This document shows, in pieces, positions 1-8,736 of a stretch of 64,000 bases of DNA; the first letter of the stretch is position 1, and the number at the start of each line of letters is the position of its first letter. A program made the translations under genes and the position numbers. The stretch covers positions 310,001 to 374,000 of the forward strand of contig NZ_JAADJV010000001.1 of NCBI RefSeq assembly GCF_011684115.1. The letters are read 5' to 3'. A model generated the notes under the pieces. It was given only the letters and a program-made list of their open reading frames with translations, did not search any database and was not told the DNA's origin. Source of the stretch: Rahnella aceris. Its GTDB lineage: Bacteria; Pseudomonadota; Gammaproteobacteria; Enterobacterales; Enterobacteriaceae.

Positions 1-753
1 TTCGGTGCCGTCTTTACCTACTATGTGGTTTATGGTCTGAATCAGGATGTGGGATCGGTTTCCGGATATTTAAGTGTGGCGGCCTTTGTTTCTGTGCCAT
101 CGACGATTGTTTATATGATGGTGATGGAACGACTGAATCTTTCGCCTTCTGCCGCGCTGCGAATCGCCTATGGTTGTATATTCTTTGTGCTGGCTGCTCT
201 GTTTTATATTTATATCACCAACGCAACGGTGCCGTTAATTCTCTTTACTTCCATCTTCGTTATTTTAGGCTTTGGACGTTCAGGGCTTTATTATATTCCG
301 TGGAATATTTACAGCTTTATCCCGGACGTCGATGAAATAGTCACCAAAAAACGTCGTGAAGGAATTTTTGCCGGTGTGATGGTGTTTACCCGTAAAAGTA
401 CCGTTGCGATTGCCATCATGGTGATTGGCCTGGTGCTGGAAGAAAGTGGATTTGTGAAAGGGCAGGGTGCTCAGCCGCTCAGCGCGTTACACGCGATCAT
501 TGGCCTGATGATCTTCGCCACCGGTACGTTGCTGGCGATCAGCTTCTACATGACCTTCAAATTCAAGCTGACGCGGGACACACATAAAATCCTGATCAAG
601 GAAACCGCCCGTCTGAAACTGGGTGGCGCGCAGGAAGACTGCGATGAGGTGTCACGTAAGGTGATTAAAGATCTGACCGGTTACGAATACAACGAAGTCT
701 GGGGCGGGAGCGCGACACGTAAAACCGCGAGGGAAAAGTTAGCGATTGAGTAA
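1..753 (+). CDS. GPH-family sugar:cation symporter, C-terminal part (5' end outside window)
   Basis: The reading frame is open from base 1, so only about the last 250 residues are present; family members are usually 440-500. It is a polytopic inner-membrane protein of the glycoside-pentoside-hexuronide:cation symporter family (MelB/YicJ type, major facilitator fold). Several hydrophobic segments are visible, and a loop with PDVDEIVTKKRREGIFAG resembles the family's Asp/Glu-Lys-Arg-Arg-Glu-Gly-Ile loop. The hydrophilic C-terminal tail is rich in Lys and Arg. Substrate cannot be told from this half; sugars, glycosides or uronides are the usual cargo. A strong hairpin terminator follows the stop. 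No neighbouring catabolic gene in the window hints at a substrate. Confidence 0.8.
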   Translation, partial: FGAVFTYYVVYGLNQDVGSVSGYLSVAAFVSVPSTIVYMMVMERLNLSPSAALRIAYGCIFFVLAALFYIYITNATVPLILFTSIFVILGFGRSGLYYIPWNIYSFIPDVDEIVTKKRREGIFAGVMVFTRKSTVAIAIMVIGLVLEESGFVKGQGAQPLSALHAIIGLMIFATGTLLAISFYMTFKFKLTRDTHKILIKETARLKLGGAQEDCDEVSRKVIKDLTGYEYNEVWGGSATRKTAREKLAIE

Positions 754-760
754 CCCGTAA

Positions 761-790
761 CCTGCGGGCCGCAACCGGCCCGCAGGTATT
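761..790. terminator. Bidirectional terminator between symporter and GNAT gene
   Basis: Perfect 10-bp inverted repeat, CCTGCGGGCC (761-770) and its complement (777-786), with a 6-base loop, followed by TATTTTCT. It lies between two convergent stop codons, so it probably ends transcripts from both sides, although the T-tract is better on the plus strand. Confidence 0.75.
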
Positions 791-795
791 TTCTG

Positions 796-1323
796 TCAGT
801 GATCCTGCGCGGGCAGGGTCTGGTTTCCGTCACCCAGCGCGAGCTGCATAAACACGGTGTCCAGCCAGCGGCCATGCTTAAATCCAACGCTATGCAGGGT
901 GCCTTTCATCTGAAAACCGGCGGCGAGATGTAAGCCAATTGAGGCTTTATTTTCGCTGTCACCGACGTTACCGATCAACTGACGATAGCCGTGAGTTTCC
1001 GCCCAGTCTATCGCCCGTCGCAGCAGCGCTTTACCCGCACCGCGTTTCTGAAAAGCAGGATCAATATAGATAGAATCCTCCAGCGTGTGGCGATACGCAT
1101 AGCGTTCGCGATAATGACCCAGATAGCAATATCCCTTCACTTCATCCTCATGCAAAACCACCAGCCAGAGCAAACCTGCCTCTTTAATCTTCTTCAGCCG
1201 GCCCGCCATCTCGCGTTCATCCGGGGGCTGTGTCTCGAACGAGGCGGTTCCATGGAGAACGTGCCAGGCATAAATTTTCTGTATCGCGGGAATATGCTGC
1301 TCTCCGGCTTCAATAATTTCCAT
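796..1323 (-). CDS. GNAT N-acetyltransferase, PAT/MddA (phosphinothricin/methionine-sulfone) type
   Basis: 175 residues forming a single GNAT domain. The acetyl-CoA binding motif A is visible as QKRGAGKALL near residues 91-100 (Q-x-x-G-x-G/A). The start MEIIEAGEQHIPAIQKIYAWHV and the segment IGNVGDSENKASIGLHLAAGF are typical of the phosphinothricin / L-methionine sulfone N-acetyltransferase subgroup (relatives of E. coli MnaT/YncA). These enzymes acetylate glutamate or methionine analogues and so detoxify them. Convergent with the upstream symporter and apparently monocistronic. Substrate is inferred from family resemblance only. Confidence 0.8.
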   Translation of the reverse strand: MEIIEAGEQHIPAIQKIYAWHVLHGTASFETQPPDEREMAGRLKKIKEAGLLWLVVLHEDEVKGYCYLGHYRERYAYRHTLEDSIYIDPAFQKRGAGKALLRRAIDWAETHGYRQLIGNVGDSENKASIGLHLAAGFQMKGTLHSVGFKHGRWLDTVFMQLALGDGNQTLPAQDH

Positions 1324-1557
1324 TCTTGCAGGTTCTCATCAGTGTTTTCTCTTCCGTCTACTCTTTCCCAAATGCGTCAGGGAGGGCAAACTTTTTATGA
1401 CTGATATAAGTAAAAGATCTGGATGTCCGGACTTAAGCGGGGTCATGTATATGCTTTTTTCTTCTTAGCGATGCTTTATTGGTTTTTTAAACAGCGACCA
1501 TCCTCCTGTTATAGTCATTTTCATTACGCATTAGCGTTTATTTTTTAAGGAAAAAAA

Positions 1558-2376
1558 GTGAAACTGACGTTATCTCATTTACGCACGGGTGTTGTGTTTT
1601 TGCTGGCAGGATTACTGCTGGCGGGTTGTGATCAAAAAAGTGGTGATGCAAAACATATCAAAGTCGGCGTGATTAATGGCGCAGAGCAGGATGTGGCAGA
1701 AGTGGCGAAAAAGGTCGCGAAGGATAAATACGGTCTGGACGTCGAACTGGTTGGTTTCAGCGGCTCATTATTACCGAATGACGCGACCGAACATGGCGAT
1801 CTGGATGCCAACGTTTTCCAGCACCGTCCGTTCCTCGATCAGGATAACAAAGCCCACGGCTACCATCTGGTGGCGGTCGGCAACACCTTTGTGTTCCCGA
1901 TGGCGGGTTACTCGAAAAAAATCAAAACTGTGGATCAGCTGAAAGACGGCGCGACGGTGGCGATCCCAAACGATCCGACCAACTTAGGCCGTGCACTTCT
2001 GCTGCTGCAAAAAGAGAAACTGATCACGCTGAAAGAAGGCAAAGGCCTGCTGCCAACGGCGCTGGATATCACTGCAAACCCGCATCATCTGAATATTATG
2101 GAGCTGGAAGGCGCGCAGTTACCGCGTGTGCTGGATGACCCGAAAGTCGATGTGGCGATCATCAGCACAACCTATATCCAGCAAACCGGATTATCACCGG
2201 TGCATGACAGCGTGTTTATCGAAGATAAAAATTCGCCATACGTGAATATTCTGGTTTCGCGCCCGGACAATAAAGATGCGGAAAATGTGCAAGAGTTTCT
2301 GAAATCCTATCAGTCGCCAGAAGTGGCGAAAGCGGCAGAAAAAATCTTTAACGGCGGCGCGGTTCCGGGCTGGTGA
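1558..2376 (+). CDS. MetQ/NlpA-family substrate-binding lipoprotein (orphan)
   Basis: 272 residues. A GTG start is chosen because AAGGA at 1547-1551 sits 6 bases upstream. The N-terminus is a lipoprotein signal with lipobox LLAGC and lipidated Cys at residue 24; the next residue is Asp, which in enterobacteria favours retention in the inner membrane. The rest is a NlpA/MetQ periplasmic-binding domain (motifs LDANVFQHRPFLDQ and VAIPNDPTNLGRALLLLQ), the family that hands D/L-methionine or related ligands to an ABC importer. No MetN or MetI partner lies nearby, so it either serves a distant transporter or, like NlpA, stands alone. Ligand unknown. The 234 bp upstream hold no other gene; TATAGT at 1510-1515 is a possible -10 without a good -35. 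Confidence 0.85.
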   Translation: MKLTLSHLRTGVVFLLAGLLLAGCDQKSGDAKHIKVGVINGAEQDVAEVAKKVAKDKYGLDVELVGFSGSLLPNDATEHGDLDANVFQHRPFLDQDNKAHGYHLVAVGNTFVFPMAGYSKKIKTVDQLKDGATVAIPNDPTNLGRALLLLQKEKLITLKEGKGLLPTALDITANPHHLNIMELEGAQLPRVLDDPKVDVAIISTTYIQQTGLSPVHDSVFIEDKNSPYVNILVSRPDNKDAENVQEFLKSYQSPEVAKAAEKIFNGGAVPGW

Positions 2377-2409
2377 GGGTGTTTGTGGGGAATATTATGA
2401 GCATTAAAA

Positions 2410-2484
2410 TGGTGTCCCCTACAGGAATCGAACCTGTAACTAGCCCTTAGGAGGGGCTTGTTATATCCGTTTAACTAAGGAGAC
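2410..2484 (-). tRNA. argW: tRNA-Arg, anticodon CCT
   Basis: 75 nt including an encoded CCA. Acceptor stem GTCTCCT pairs with AGGGGAC with one G-T wobble and discriminator A. The anticodon arm AGCCC-CTCCTAA-GGGCT gives anticodon CCT at 2451-2449 (minus strand), reading the rare AGG codon. The T arm is ACAGG-TTCGATT-CCTGT. Length and sequence match E. coli argW, which in E. coli also lies beside yfdC. In E. coli this tRNA is a prophage integration site; here no integrase or phage gene adjoins it. Confidence 0.97.
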
Positions 2485-2511
2485 ACGGGCGCCTGTGGAA
2501 AGCGCCCGCGT

Positions 2512-2540
2512 AGTATACCCATTTTTCTCGTAATAATAAG
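2512..2540 (-). promoter_or_regulatory. Candidate promoter of tRNA-Arg(CCT)
   Basis: On the minus strand a TATACT hexamer (2517-2512) is followed by a GC-rich discriminator (ACGCGGGCG), as in stringently controlled stable-RNA promoters. The -35 region 17 bases upstream (CTTATT) is poor. Between promoter and tRNA the leader can fold with GGGCGC at 2488-2493 and GCGCCC at 2503-2508. Confidence 0.5.
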
Positions 2541-2574
2541 GCATCAGGCTGCCGTTTGGTCGTTTCCTCGCCAC

Positions 2575-3492
2575 TCAGGGCTTCGCGGCCTCTTTTTTCG
2601 CTGCTTCCTGCTCCTCTTTTTTCGCCTTCGCTTTCTTCTGATTACTCATATCGTTGCGGATCTGCGCGTGGCTTATCAGCGCGAAGATAAAGGTGCCGCC
2701 GAAGATGTTGCCGGCCAGTGTCGGCAGGGCGAACGGCCAGATAAATTCATACCAGGGAATGGCGCCCGAGAACACCAGATACAGCACTTCTACCGATCCG
2801 ACCACGATGTGCGTCAGGTCGCCAATCGCCACCATATACGTCATCAGCATGATCACCCACAGTTTGGCGGTCCCGGCAGAAGGGATCATCCAGACCATGG
2901 TGGCAATCAGCCAGCCGGAAACCATACCGCCGACAAACATACCTTCGGGGTCTTTTTTCATGATATCCATGCTGATGGTGCGAAACGCCTCGTCGGTTGC
3001 CGTGTCGAAAAAGGGCACCAGATGAAACACCAGCGCCGCCAGGCCGCCGCCGATGACGTTACCCGCCAGCACGATGCCCCATAAACGCAGCAACAACAGA
3101 ATGTTTCTGCCGGTCGGTTTTTGCATGATGGGTAACACGGCAGTAACGGTGTTTTCGGTAAATAACTGCTGGCGCGCCATGATCACAATAATGAACCCGA
3201 CGGTATAACCGATATTTTCAATGAAGAAACGTTCCGGTGTATCGGGCAGGCGGGCGTGAAGAATGCCTTTCGCCATCAGCGAGGCGCTGATCGACAATCC
3301 GGCGGCAATTGCCGACCACAGCAACGCCTGTCCGTCGCGCTCAAGCTCTTTTTCACCTTCCATGCGGATAACTTCGTGAACGGCGGCTGCTTTCGACGGC
3401 AAGTTCTCTTCACCGGTCTCGATTTCCTTTCCCTGTGTATGTTCGTCACTGTCAACATCCTTGTCATTGTGATGCTGTTTTTCTCCGGCCAT
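2575..3492 (-). CDS. yfdC: YfdC, formate/nitrite transporter (FNT) family membrane protein
   Basis: 305 residues from the ATG at 3492, preceded by GGGGA about 8 bases upstream; the frame stays open 74 codons further, but that extension has no family counterpart and the length from this start matches E. coli YfdC (about 310). The first 60 residues are charged and cytoplasmic. Then come six hydrophobic segments of an FNT channel, including MARQQLFTENTVTAVLPIMQKPT and the segment AIGDLTHIVVGSVEVLYLVF. The C-terminal tail is a Lys/Glu/Ala-rich helix. FNT proteins form pentameric anion channels; the cargo of the YfdC branch is not established. Next to argW, as in E. coli. Confidence 0.9.
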   Translation of the reverse strand: MAGEKQHHNDKDVDSDEHTQGKEIETGEENLPSKAAAVHEVIRMEGEKELERDGQALLWSAIAAGLSISASLMAKGILHARLPDTPERFFIENIGYTVGFIIVIMARQQLFTENTVTAVLPIMQKPTGRNILLLLRLWGIVLAGNVIGGGLAALVFHLVPFFDTATDEAFRTISMDIMKKDPEGMFVGGMVSGWLIATMVWMIPSAGTAKLWVIMLMTYMVAIGDLTHIVVGSVEVLYLVFSGAIPWYEFIWPFALPTLAGNIFGGTFIFALISHAQIRNDMSNQKKAKAKKEEQEAAKKEAAKP

Positions 3493-3562
3493 CGTTGTTC
3501 CCCAAAAGTAAAGCAAAGTGATTGCAGATATGTTCATGAGTAAGCATAGGCGAGGCAGGTGA

Positions 3563-3592
3563 ATTATGAGCAGGTATACAAAAAAGTTACAA
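3563..3592 (-). promoter_or_regulatory. Candidate yfdC promoter
   Basis: Minus-strand hexamers TTGTAA (3592-3587) and CATAAT (3568-3563) with an 18-base spacer, about 70 bases upstream of the yfdC ATG. Prediction from consensus only. Confidence 0.45.
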
Positions 3593-3701
3593 ACCGTTAA
3601 CCCATGAACCTGATGGAACATTTCAGAAGATGTTTGCCGGATTTCAGGCTTTTCAGCCGGGTAAACTGTGCCTCCCTGAGCTGCGTCGCGCCTGACGCCT
3701 G

Positions 3702-3710
3702 TGATATGAT
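3702..3710 (+). promoter_or_regulatory. Extended -10 promoter upstream of ccmA
   Basis: TGATATGAT: a TG one base ahead of TATGAT at 3705-3710, i.e. an extended -10 element, about 30 bases upstream of the ccmA ATG. No convincing -35, which extended -10 promoters can do without. Confidence 0.45.
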
Positions 3711-3740
3711 GCACACTTGTGAAAAATAAGAGACATCACC

Positions 3741-4382
3741 ATGTTTGAAGCCCTTGATCTGAGCTGTGTTCGTGATGAACGAACCCTGTTTAGCGGCTTA
3801 AGTTTCACTATCGAACCGGGCGAAATGGTGCAGATCGAAGGCCGTAACGGTGCCGGTAAAACCAGTTTACTGCGTATTCTTGCCGGGCTGTCCTCTCCGG
3901 ACGCCGGTGAAGTCCGCTGGCAGGGTGTGAGTACCCGCCGTCAGCGCGATATTTTCCATCAGCAGCTTCTGTACCTCGGCCATCAGCCCGGCGTAAAGTC
4001 AGTGCTTACTGCGTTTGAAAACCTTGCCTTTTATCTGTCTGTGAATGGCCCGATGGTCAGAGGTAATGCCAGCGCGGAAGCGATTTATCAGGCGCTGGAA
4101 AACGTCGGATTGCTGGGTTATGAAGATGTGACGGTGGGGCAGATGTCCGCCGGGCAGCAACGCCGCGTCGCACTGGCGCGTCTGTGGCTGAGCGATGCGC
4201 CGCTATGGATCCTCGATGAACCGCTGACCGCCATTGATAAACAAGGCGTTGCCACACTGATTGCGCTGTTCGAACAGCATGCGCAGCGGGGTGGAATGGT
4301 GTTGCTGACAACGCATCAGGATTTGCAGGGTGTTAACCGCGACGTGCGAAAACTTCGTCTGACCAGCGCAGAGCCGGTGTGA
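3741..4382 (+). CDS. ccmA: CcmA, ATPase subunit of the CcmABCD heme-handling ABC complex
   Basis: 213 residues. Single ABC ATPase domain with Walker A GRNGAGKT at 34-41, signature MSAGQQRR at about 135-142 and Walker B LWILDE at 155-160. CcmA with CcmB forms the ATPase and membrane parts of the complex that releases holo-CcmE from CcmC/CcmD during system I cytochrome c maturation. It is the first gene of the ccm operon and is separated by 248 bp from divergent yfdC. Length is close to E. coli CcmA (207). Confidence 0.96.
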   Translation: MFEALDLSCVRDERTLFSGLSFTIEPGEMVQIEGRNGAGKTSLLRILAGLSSPDAGEVRWQGVSTRRQRDIFHQQLLYLGHQPGVKSVLTAFENLAFYLSVNGPMVRGNASAEAIYQALENVGLLGYEDVTVGQMSAGQQRRVALARLWLSDAPLWILDEPLTAIDKQGVATLIALFEQHAQRGGMVLLTTHQDLQGVNRDVRKLRLTSAEPV

Positions 4383-4403
4383 CGCGAAGGGGATATAAAA
4401 GGA

Positions 4404-5063
4404 ATGTTTACGAAAGTCCTGCGCCGCGAACTGAAAATTGCCTTTCGCAAAAGCGCTGAAATTATCAATCCGCTGTGGTTTTTCCTGATTGTGATTACGC
4501 TGTTCCCGTTAGGGATCGGCCCTGAGCCTGAACTGCTGGCGCGCATTGCGCCCGGCATTGTCTGGGTCGCCGCGCTGTTATCTTCCCTGCTGGCGCTGGA
4601 AAGATTGTTCCGTGATGACTATCTCGATGGCACGCTCGAGCAACTTCTGTTATTGCCTTCGCCGCTGGCACTCACGGTTCTGGGGAAAGTATGTGCTCAC
4701 TGGGTGGTGACGGGGTTGCCGTTACTGATCCTTTCACCGCTGATTGCGCTGCTGCTTTCGCTGGATTTTGAGACCTGGAAAGCCGTCGCACTGACGATTT
4801 TACTGGGCACGCCGACGCTGAGTTTTATCGGTGCGATTGGTGTGGCGCTGACCGTCGGGCTGCGCAAAGGTGGCGTTCTGCTCAGTCTGCTGGTATTGCC
4901 GCTGTATATTCCGGTGCTGATTTTTGCCACCGGCGCGATTGATGCCGCCTCGATGTCGATGCCGATCGGCGGTTATCTCGCCATTCTTGGCGCGATGCTG
5001 GCAGGCAGTGCAACGTTAGCGCCTTTTGCCACCGCCGCCGCTTTGAGAGTGAGTATCCACTGA
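4404..5063 (+). CDS. ccmB: CcmB, membrane subunit of the CcmABCD complex
   Basis: 219 residues, the usual CcmB length (about 220). Almost wholly hydrophobic with about six membrane segments after a basic N-terminus (MFTKVLRRELKIAFRKSAE). It is the integral membrane partner of CcmA. AAAAGGA lies just upstream of the ATG. It starts 21 bp after ccmA, so the two are co-transcribed. Unlike the rest of the operon, it is followed by a 217-bp gap before ccmC. Confidence 0.95.
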   Translation: MFTKVLRRELKIAFRKSAEIINPLWFFLIVITLFPLGIGPEPELLARIAPGIVWVAALLSSLLALERLFRDDYLDGTLEQLLLLPSPLALTVLGKVCAHWVVTGLPLLILSPLIALLLSLDFETWKAVALTILLGTPTLSFIGAIGVALTVGLRKGGVLLSLLVLPLYIPVLIFATGAIDAASMSMPIGGYLAILGAMLAGSATLAPFATAAALRVSIH

Positions 5064-5139
5064 CACTTTTTGCCGGTAAAAGGCGATAGCACAGAATTAT
5101 TTTACGTGTCGTTACAATAGAGAAGAAAAAACGCAACCT

Positions 5140-5166
5140 TTGACTAACATCACACTTCTCTATAGT
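5140..5166 (+). promoter_or_regulatory. Candidate internal promoter and FNR-like dyad in the ccmB-ccmC gap
   Basis: TTGACT (5140-5145) and TATAGT (5161-5166) each match sigma-70 consensus at 5 of 6 bases, but the spacer is only 15 bases. The same -35 forms an FNR-like dyad, TTGAC-TAAC-ATCAC (5140-5153), 8 of 10 to TTGAT-N4-ATCAA. Centred at about -26.5 from the predicted start, it would fit repression better than activation. Hypothetical; noted because oxygen control of cytochrome c assembly is plausible. Confidence 0.35.
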
Positions 5167-5280
5167 GAACAATAGAGCTGCCAATAATAAGTGCGGGTGA
5201 TTTAACACTGACCGCGCAAGAACCCACCGAGGTTTCACGGCATATCACACAGTGACATTTTAGAGTGAGCAACGATAACA

Positions 5281-6018
5281 ATGTGGAAATGGTTACATCA
5301 ACTCGCCAGGCCTGAACGGCTTTACCACGTCTGTGGCCGGTTCATTCCCTGGCTCGGGATTGTGGGGCTTGCCTGCCTGCTGATTGGCTGGGTATGGGGT
5401 TTTGGCTATGCGCCGCCGGATTACCAGCAAGGTAACAGTTACCGGATTATGTATATTCATGTCCCGGCGGCCATCTGGTCGATGGGGATTTACAGCGGGA
5501 TGGCGATCGCCGCGTTTATCGGCCTGGTGTGGCAGATGAAAATGTCCGATCTGGCGGTAGCGGCAATGGCACCGGTTGGCGCTGTTTTCACCTTTATCGC
5601 GCTGGTCACCGGCTCGGCATGGGGCAAACCGATGTGGGGCACCTGGTGGGTGTGGGATGCGCGTCTGACCTCCGAACTGGTGTTACTGTTTCTGTATCTC
5701 GGTGTGATAGCGCTGTATAACGCCTTTGATGACCGCCGTCTGGCCGGGCGTGCCGCCGGTATTCTGGTACTGGTCGGCGTGGTGAACATTCCTATCATCC
5801 ATTACTCCGTACAGTGGTGGAATACGCTGCATCAGGGTTCCACCAATATGCAGCAGACCATCGACCCGAGCATGCGTTATCCGCTGCGCTGGGCGATTTT
5901 CGGTTACCTGTTCTTCTTTATTACCCTGACGCTGATGCGGTTACGAAACCTGATTTTGGTGCAGGAACGTCTGCGTCCGTGGGTGGCCGGTCTTGTGAAT
6001 AAGGAGCGTCGCGGATGA
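5281..6018 (+). CDS. ccmC: CcmC, heme-binding WWD-domain protein
   Basis: 245 residues, same length as E. coli CcmC. Six membrane segments with the tryptophan-rich WWD motif WGTWWVWD at about 119-126. The two heme-ligand histidines known from E. coli are present at His60 (YIHVPAAIW) and His184 (LHQGS). CcmC binds heme at the periplasmic face and passes it covalently to CcmE with the help of CcmD. Overlaps ccmD by ATGA. Confidence 0.96.
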   Translation: MWKWLHQLARPERLYHVCGRFIPWLGIVGLACLLIGWVWGFGYAPPDYQQGNSYRIMYIHVPAAIWSMGIYSGMAIAAFIGLVWQMKMSDLAVAAMAPVGAVFTFIALVTGSAWGKPMWGTWWVWDARLTSELVLLFLYLGVIALYNAFDDRRLAGRAAGILVLVGVVNIPIIHYSVQWWNTLHQGSTNMQQTIDPSMRYPLRWAIFGYLFFFITLTLMRLRNLILVQERLRPWVAGLVNKERRG

Positions 6019-6275
6019 GTCCTGCATTCTCAAGCTGGCATGATTTCTTTGCGATGGGCGGCTACGCCTTTTATGTCTGGCTGTCGGTCGCTGCCACGCT
6101 GCTCTCGCTGGTTGTGCTGGTGGCGCATACCCTGATTCAGCACCGGCAAATCCTCGGCGACGTCCGTCGTCGTCAGGCACGCGAAAAACGCATCAGTCAG
6201 TCTCAGTCTAAAAAACAGCCAGGCGCACAGACGTCACCGCTGGAACCGGACACTTCCCCGGAGAAGTTATTGTGA
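6015..6275 (+). CDS. ccmD: CcmD, small membrane adaptor of heme exporter
   Basis: 86 residues with one membrane helix (about residues 13-38) and a long basic cytoplasmic tail ([20 protein letters not shown]). It is somewhat longer than E. coli CcmD (69). CcmD holds CcmE to CcmC and is needed for release of holo-CcmE. The ATG overlaps the ccmC stop (ATGA) and its own stop overlaps the ccmE GTG, indicating translational coupling. Confidence 0.93.
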   Translation: MSPAFSSWHDFFAMGGYAFYVWLSVAATLLSLVVLVAHTLIQHRQILGDVRRRQAREKRISQSQSKKQPGAQTSPLEPDTSPEKLL

Positions 6276-6766
6276 ATCCACGTCGTAAAAAGCGGCTGTC
6301 GCTGGCGCTGGTGGTGCTGATCGGTCTTGGTCTGAGCATTTCACTGGTGATGTACGCGCTGCGCTCCAACATTGATTTGTTTTATACACCCGGTGAAATC
6401 CTGCAAGGTAAAGGCGAAAACCACGAAATGCCGACGGTGGGCCAGCGCCTGCGTATCGGCGGCATGGTGATGCCCGGCTCCGTGAAACGTGACCCGAAAA
6501 GTTTGCAGGTGAGCTTTAAAATTTATGATGCGCGTGGCGCGATTGCCGTGACCTACAACGGCATCCTTCCCGACCTGTTCCGTGAAGGGCAGGGCGTGGT
6601 GGCGCAGGGTGTGATGGAACCGGGGAATGTGGTGAATGCCATTCAGGTTCTGGCAAAACACGACGAAAAATATGTGCCGCCGGAAGTTGCCGACGCCATG
6701 AAAGAAAACCACAAAGGACCGGCTTCGGCCTACGTGGGTAACGATAAAGGAAACGACCGCTCATGA
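6272..6766 (+). CDS. ccmE: CcmE, periplasmic heme chaperone
   Basis: 164 residues with a GTG start inside GTGA overlapping the ccmD stop. An N-terminal basic anchor and one membrane helix (about 9-30) precede a periplasmic OB-fold domain. The covalent heme site is intact: His130 in [13 protein letters not shown], with Tyr134 at the +4 position (HxxxY class). CcmE carries heme from CcmC to the CcmF/H/I lyase. Confidence 0.96.
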   Translation: MNPRRKKRLSLALVVLIGLGLSISLVMYALRSNIDLFYTPGEILQGKGENHEMPTVGQRLRIGGMVMPGSVKRDPKSLQVSFKIYDARGAIAVTYNGILPDLFREGQGVVAQGVMEPGNVVNAIQVLAKHDEKYVPPEVADAMKENHKGPASAYVGNDKGNDRS

Positions 6767-8736
6767 TGCCGGAACTGGGAACATTTGCACTCTGTCTGGC
6801 ATTAGGGCTGGCGGTATTGCTGAGTATTTATCCGCAGTGGGGCGCCGCACGTCAGGACGGCCGGATGATGGCGATGGCGCGCCCGTTGTCTTACGGCATG
6901 TTTGCCTGCATCGCGCTGGCGTTCATTATTCTGGTGCATGCGTTTGTGGTGAATGATTTCACCGTCGCCTATGTTGCTAATAATTCCAACACCCACCTGC
7001 CGGTGTATTACCGCGTGGCGGCGACGTGGGGAGCGCACGAAGGTTCGCTGCTGCTGTGGGTGTTATTACTCAGTTGCTGGACGCTTGCCGTGGCGCTGTT
7101 CAGCCGCCGTATGCCGCAGGATGCGGTGTCGCGCGTGCTGGCGGTGATGGGCATGATCACCGGCGGTTTCCTGCTGTTTATTCTGCTGACATCCAACCCG
7201 TTCATCCGCTCGTTGCCGAATTTCCCGGTGGACGGCAGCGACCTGAATCCGGTGTTACAGGACATCGGCCTGATATTCCATCCGCCATTGCTGTACATGG
7301 GGTATGTCGGTTTCTCTGTGGCCTTTGCTTTCGCGATTGCTTCGCTGATGGCAGGACGTCTGGATACCGCGTGGGCGCGCTGGTCGCGTCCGTGGACACA
7401 AGCCGCTTGGGTGTTTCTGACCATCGGTATCGTGCTCGGATCGGCGTGGGCATATTACGAATTAGGCTGGGGCGGCTGGTGGTTCTGGGATCCGGTTGAA
7501 AATGCTTCCTTTATGCCGTGGCTGGCGGGTACGGCGCTGATCCACTCGCTCGCCGTCACCGAAAAACGCGGGACGTTCAAAGCCTGGACGGTGCTGCTGG
7601 CCATCACTGCGTTCTCGCTGTGTCTGCTCGGGACTTTCCTGGTGCGCTCCGGCGTGCTGGTCTCGGTTCACTCGTTTGCCTCTGATCCGGCACGCGGCAT
7701 GTTTATTCTCGCGTATCTGGTCATTGTGATCGGCGGTTCGCTGCTGCTGTACGCCTTTAAAGGTAACTCGGTGCGCGCACCAAGCCGTCATGAACTGCAT
7801 TCCCGCGAAAGTTATTTGCTGGGCAATAACGTATTGCTGGTGGCGGCGATGCTGGTGGTGCTGCTCGGTACGCTGCTGCCGCTTATCCACAAACAGCTCG
7901 GGCTGGGCAGTATTTCTATCGGTGAACCCTTCTTTAATACGATGTTTACCTGGCTGATGGCGCCGCTGGCGCTGTTGTTAGGCATCGGACCGCTGGTGCG
8001 CTGGCGTCGTGATGAGCCCAGCAAACTGTGGCGTCGTCTGGGCGTGGCGCTGGTCGTCACGCTGGTACTGTCGATTCTTCTGCCGTGGTTGTTGCAGGAT
8101 AAAATCGTCGGCATGACCGTGGTGGGAATGCTGATGTCGGTGTGGGTGATTGTGCTGACGTTGATGGAACTGCACGAACGCGCCACCCATCGTCACTCAT
8201 TCTGGCGCGGTCTGACCAAACTTTCCCGCAGTCACTGGGGCATGGTGCTCGGCCATCTGGGTGTTGCGGTGACGGTGATCGGCATCGCGTTTAGCCAGAA
8301 TTATAGCGTTGAACGTGATGTGCGCATGAAGTCCGGCGATACCGTGGATATTCATGATTATCACTTTATCTTCCGCGACGTTCGCGACATCACCGGCCCG
8401 AACTATACCGGCGGTGAGGCGAATATTGATGTGACGCAGAACGGCAAGCAAGTCACCACGCTGCACGCCGAAAAACGCTTCTACAGCGTGGCGCGCAGCA
8501 TGATGACCGAAGCGGCTATCGACGGCAATCTGGCGCGTGACCTGTATGCGGCGCTCGGCGAAGAGATGGACGATGGCTCGTGGGCGGTGCGTTTGTACTA
8601 CAAACCCTTTGTCCGCTGGATCTGGCTCGGTGGCCTGTTTATGGCGGCCGGTGGCGTGCTGTGTATTCTCGACCCGCGTTATCGCATGAGCAAAAAGCTT
8701 AAGAAGCAAGGTCTGACGGAGGCTGAAGAAGCATGA
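6763..8736 (+). CDS. ccmF: CcmF, cytochrome c heme lyase core subunit
   Basis: 657 residues (E. coli 647). Large polytopic protein with the WWD motif [18 protein letters not shown] at about 236-253 and flanking candidate heme-ligand histidines (His173 in IFHPPLL and His261 in LIHSLAV). A periplasmic domain occupies about 505-620. CcmF takes heme from holo-CcmE and attaches it to the CXXCH site of apocytochromes together with CcmH and CcmI. ATGA overlap with both neighbours. Confidence 0.96.
   Translation: MMPELGTFALCLALGLAVLLSIYPQWGAARQDGRMMAMARPLSYGMFACIALAFIILVHAFVVNDFTVAYVANNSNTHLPVYYRVAATWGAHEGSLLLWVLLLSCWTLAVALFSRRMPQDAVSRVLAVMGMITGGFLLFILLTSNPFIRSLPNFPVDGSDLNPVLQDIGLIFHPPLLYMGYVGFSVAFAFAIASLMAGRLDTAWARWSRPWTQAAWVFLTIGIVLGSAWAYYELGWGGWWFWDPVENASFMPWLAGTALIHSLAVTEKRGTFKAWTVLLAITAFSLCLLGTFLVRSGVLVSVHSFASDPARGMFILAYLVIVIGGSLLLYAFKGNSVRAPSRHELHSRESYLLGNNVLLVAAMLVVLLGTLLPLIHKQLGLGSISIGEPFFNTMFTWLMAPLALLLGIGPLVRWRRDEPSKLWRRLGVALVVTLVLSILLPWLLQDKIVGMTVVGMLMSVWVIVLTLMELHERATHRHSFWRGLTKLSRSHWGMVLGHLGVAVTVIGIAFSQNYSVERDVRMKSGDTVDIHDYHFIFRDVRDITGPNYTGGEANIDVTQNGKQVTTLHAEKRFYSVARSMMTEAAIDGNLARDLYAALGEEMDDGSWAVRLYYKPFVRWIWLGGLFMAAGGVLCILDPRYRMSKKLKKQGLTEAEEA

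Noticed and set aside
1413..1440. Possible MetJ boxes upstream of the MetQ-like gene
   Set aside because: AGATCTGG and ATGTCCGG match the AGACGTCT box too poorly.
2668..3543. Plus-strand open frames opposite yfdC
   Set aside because: Shadow frames of yfdC with His/Gln/Arg-rich composition.
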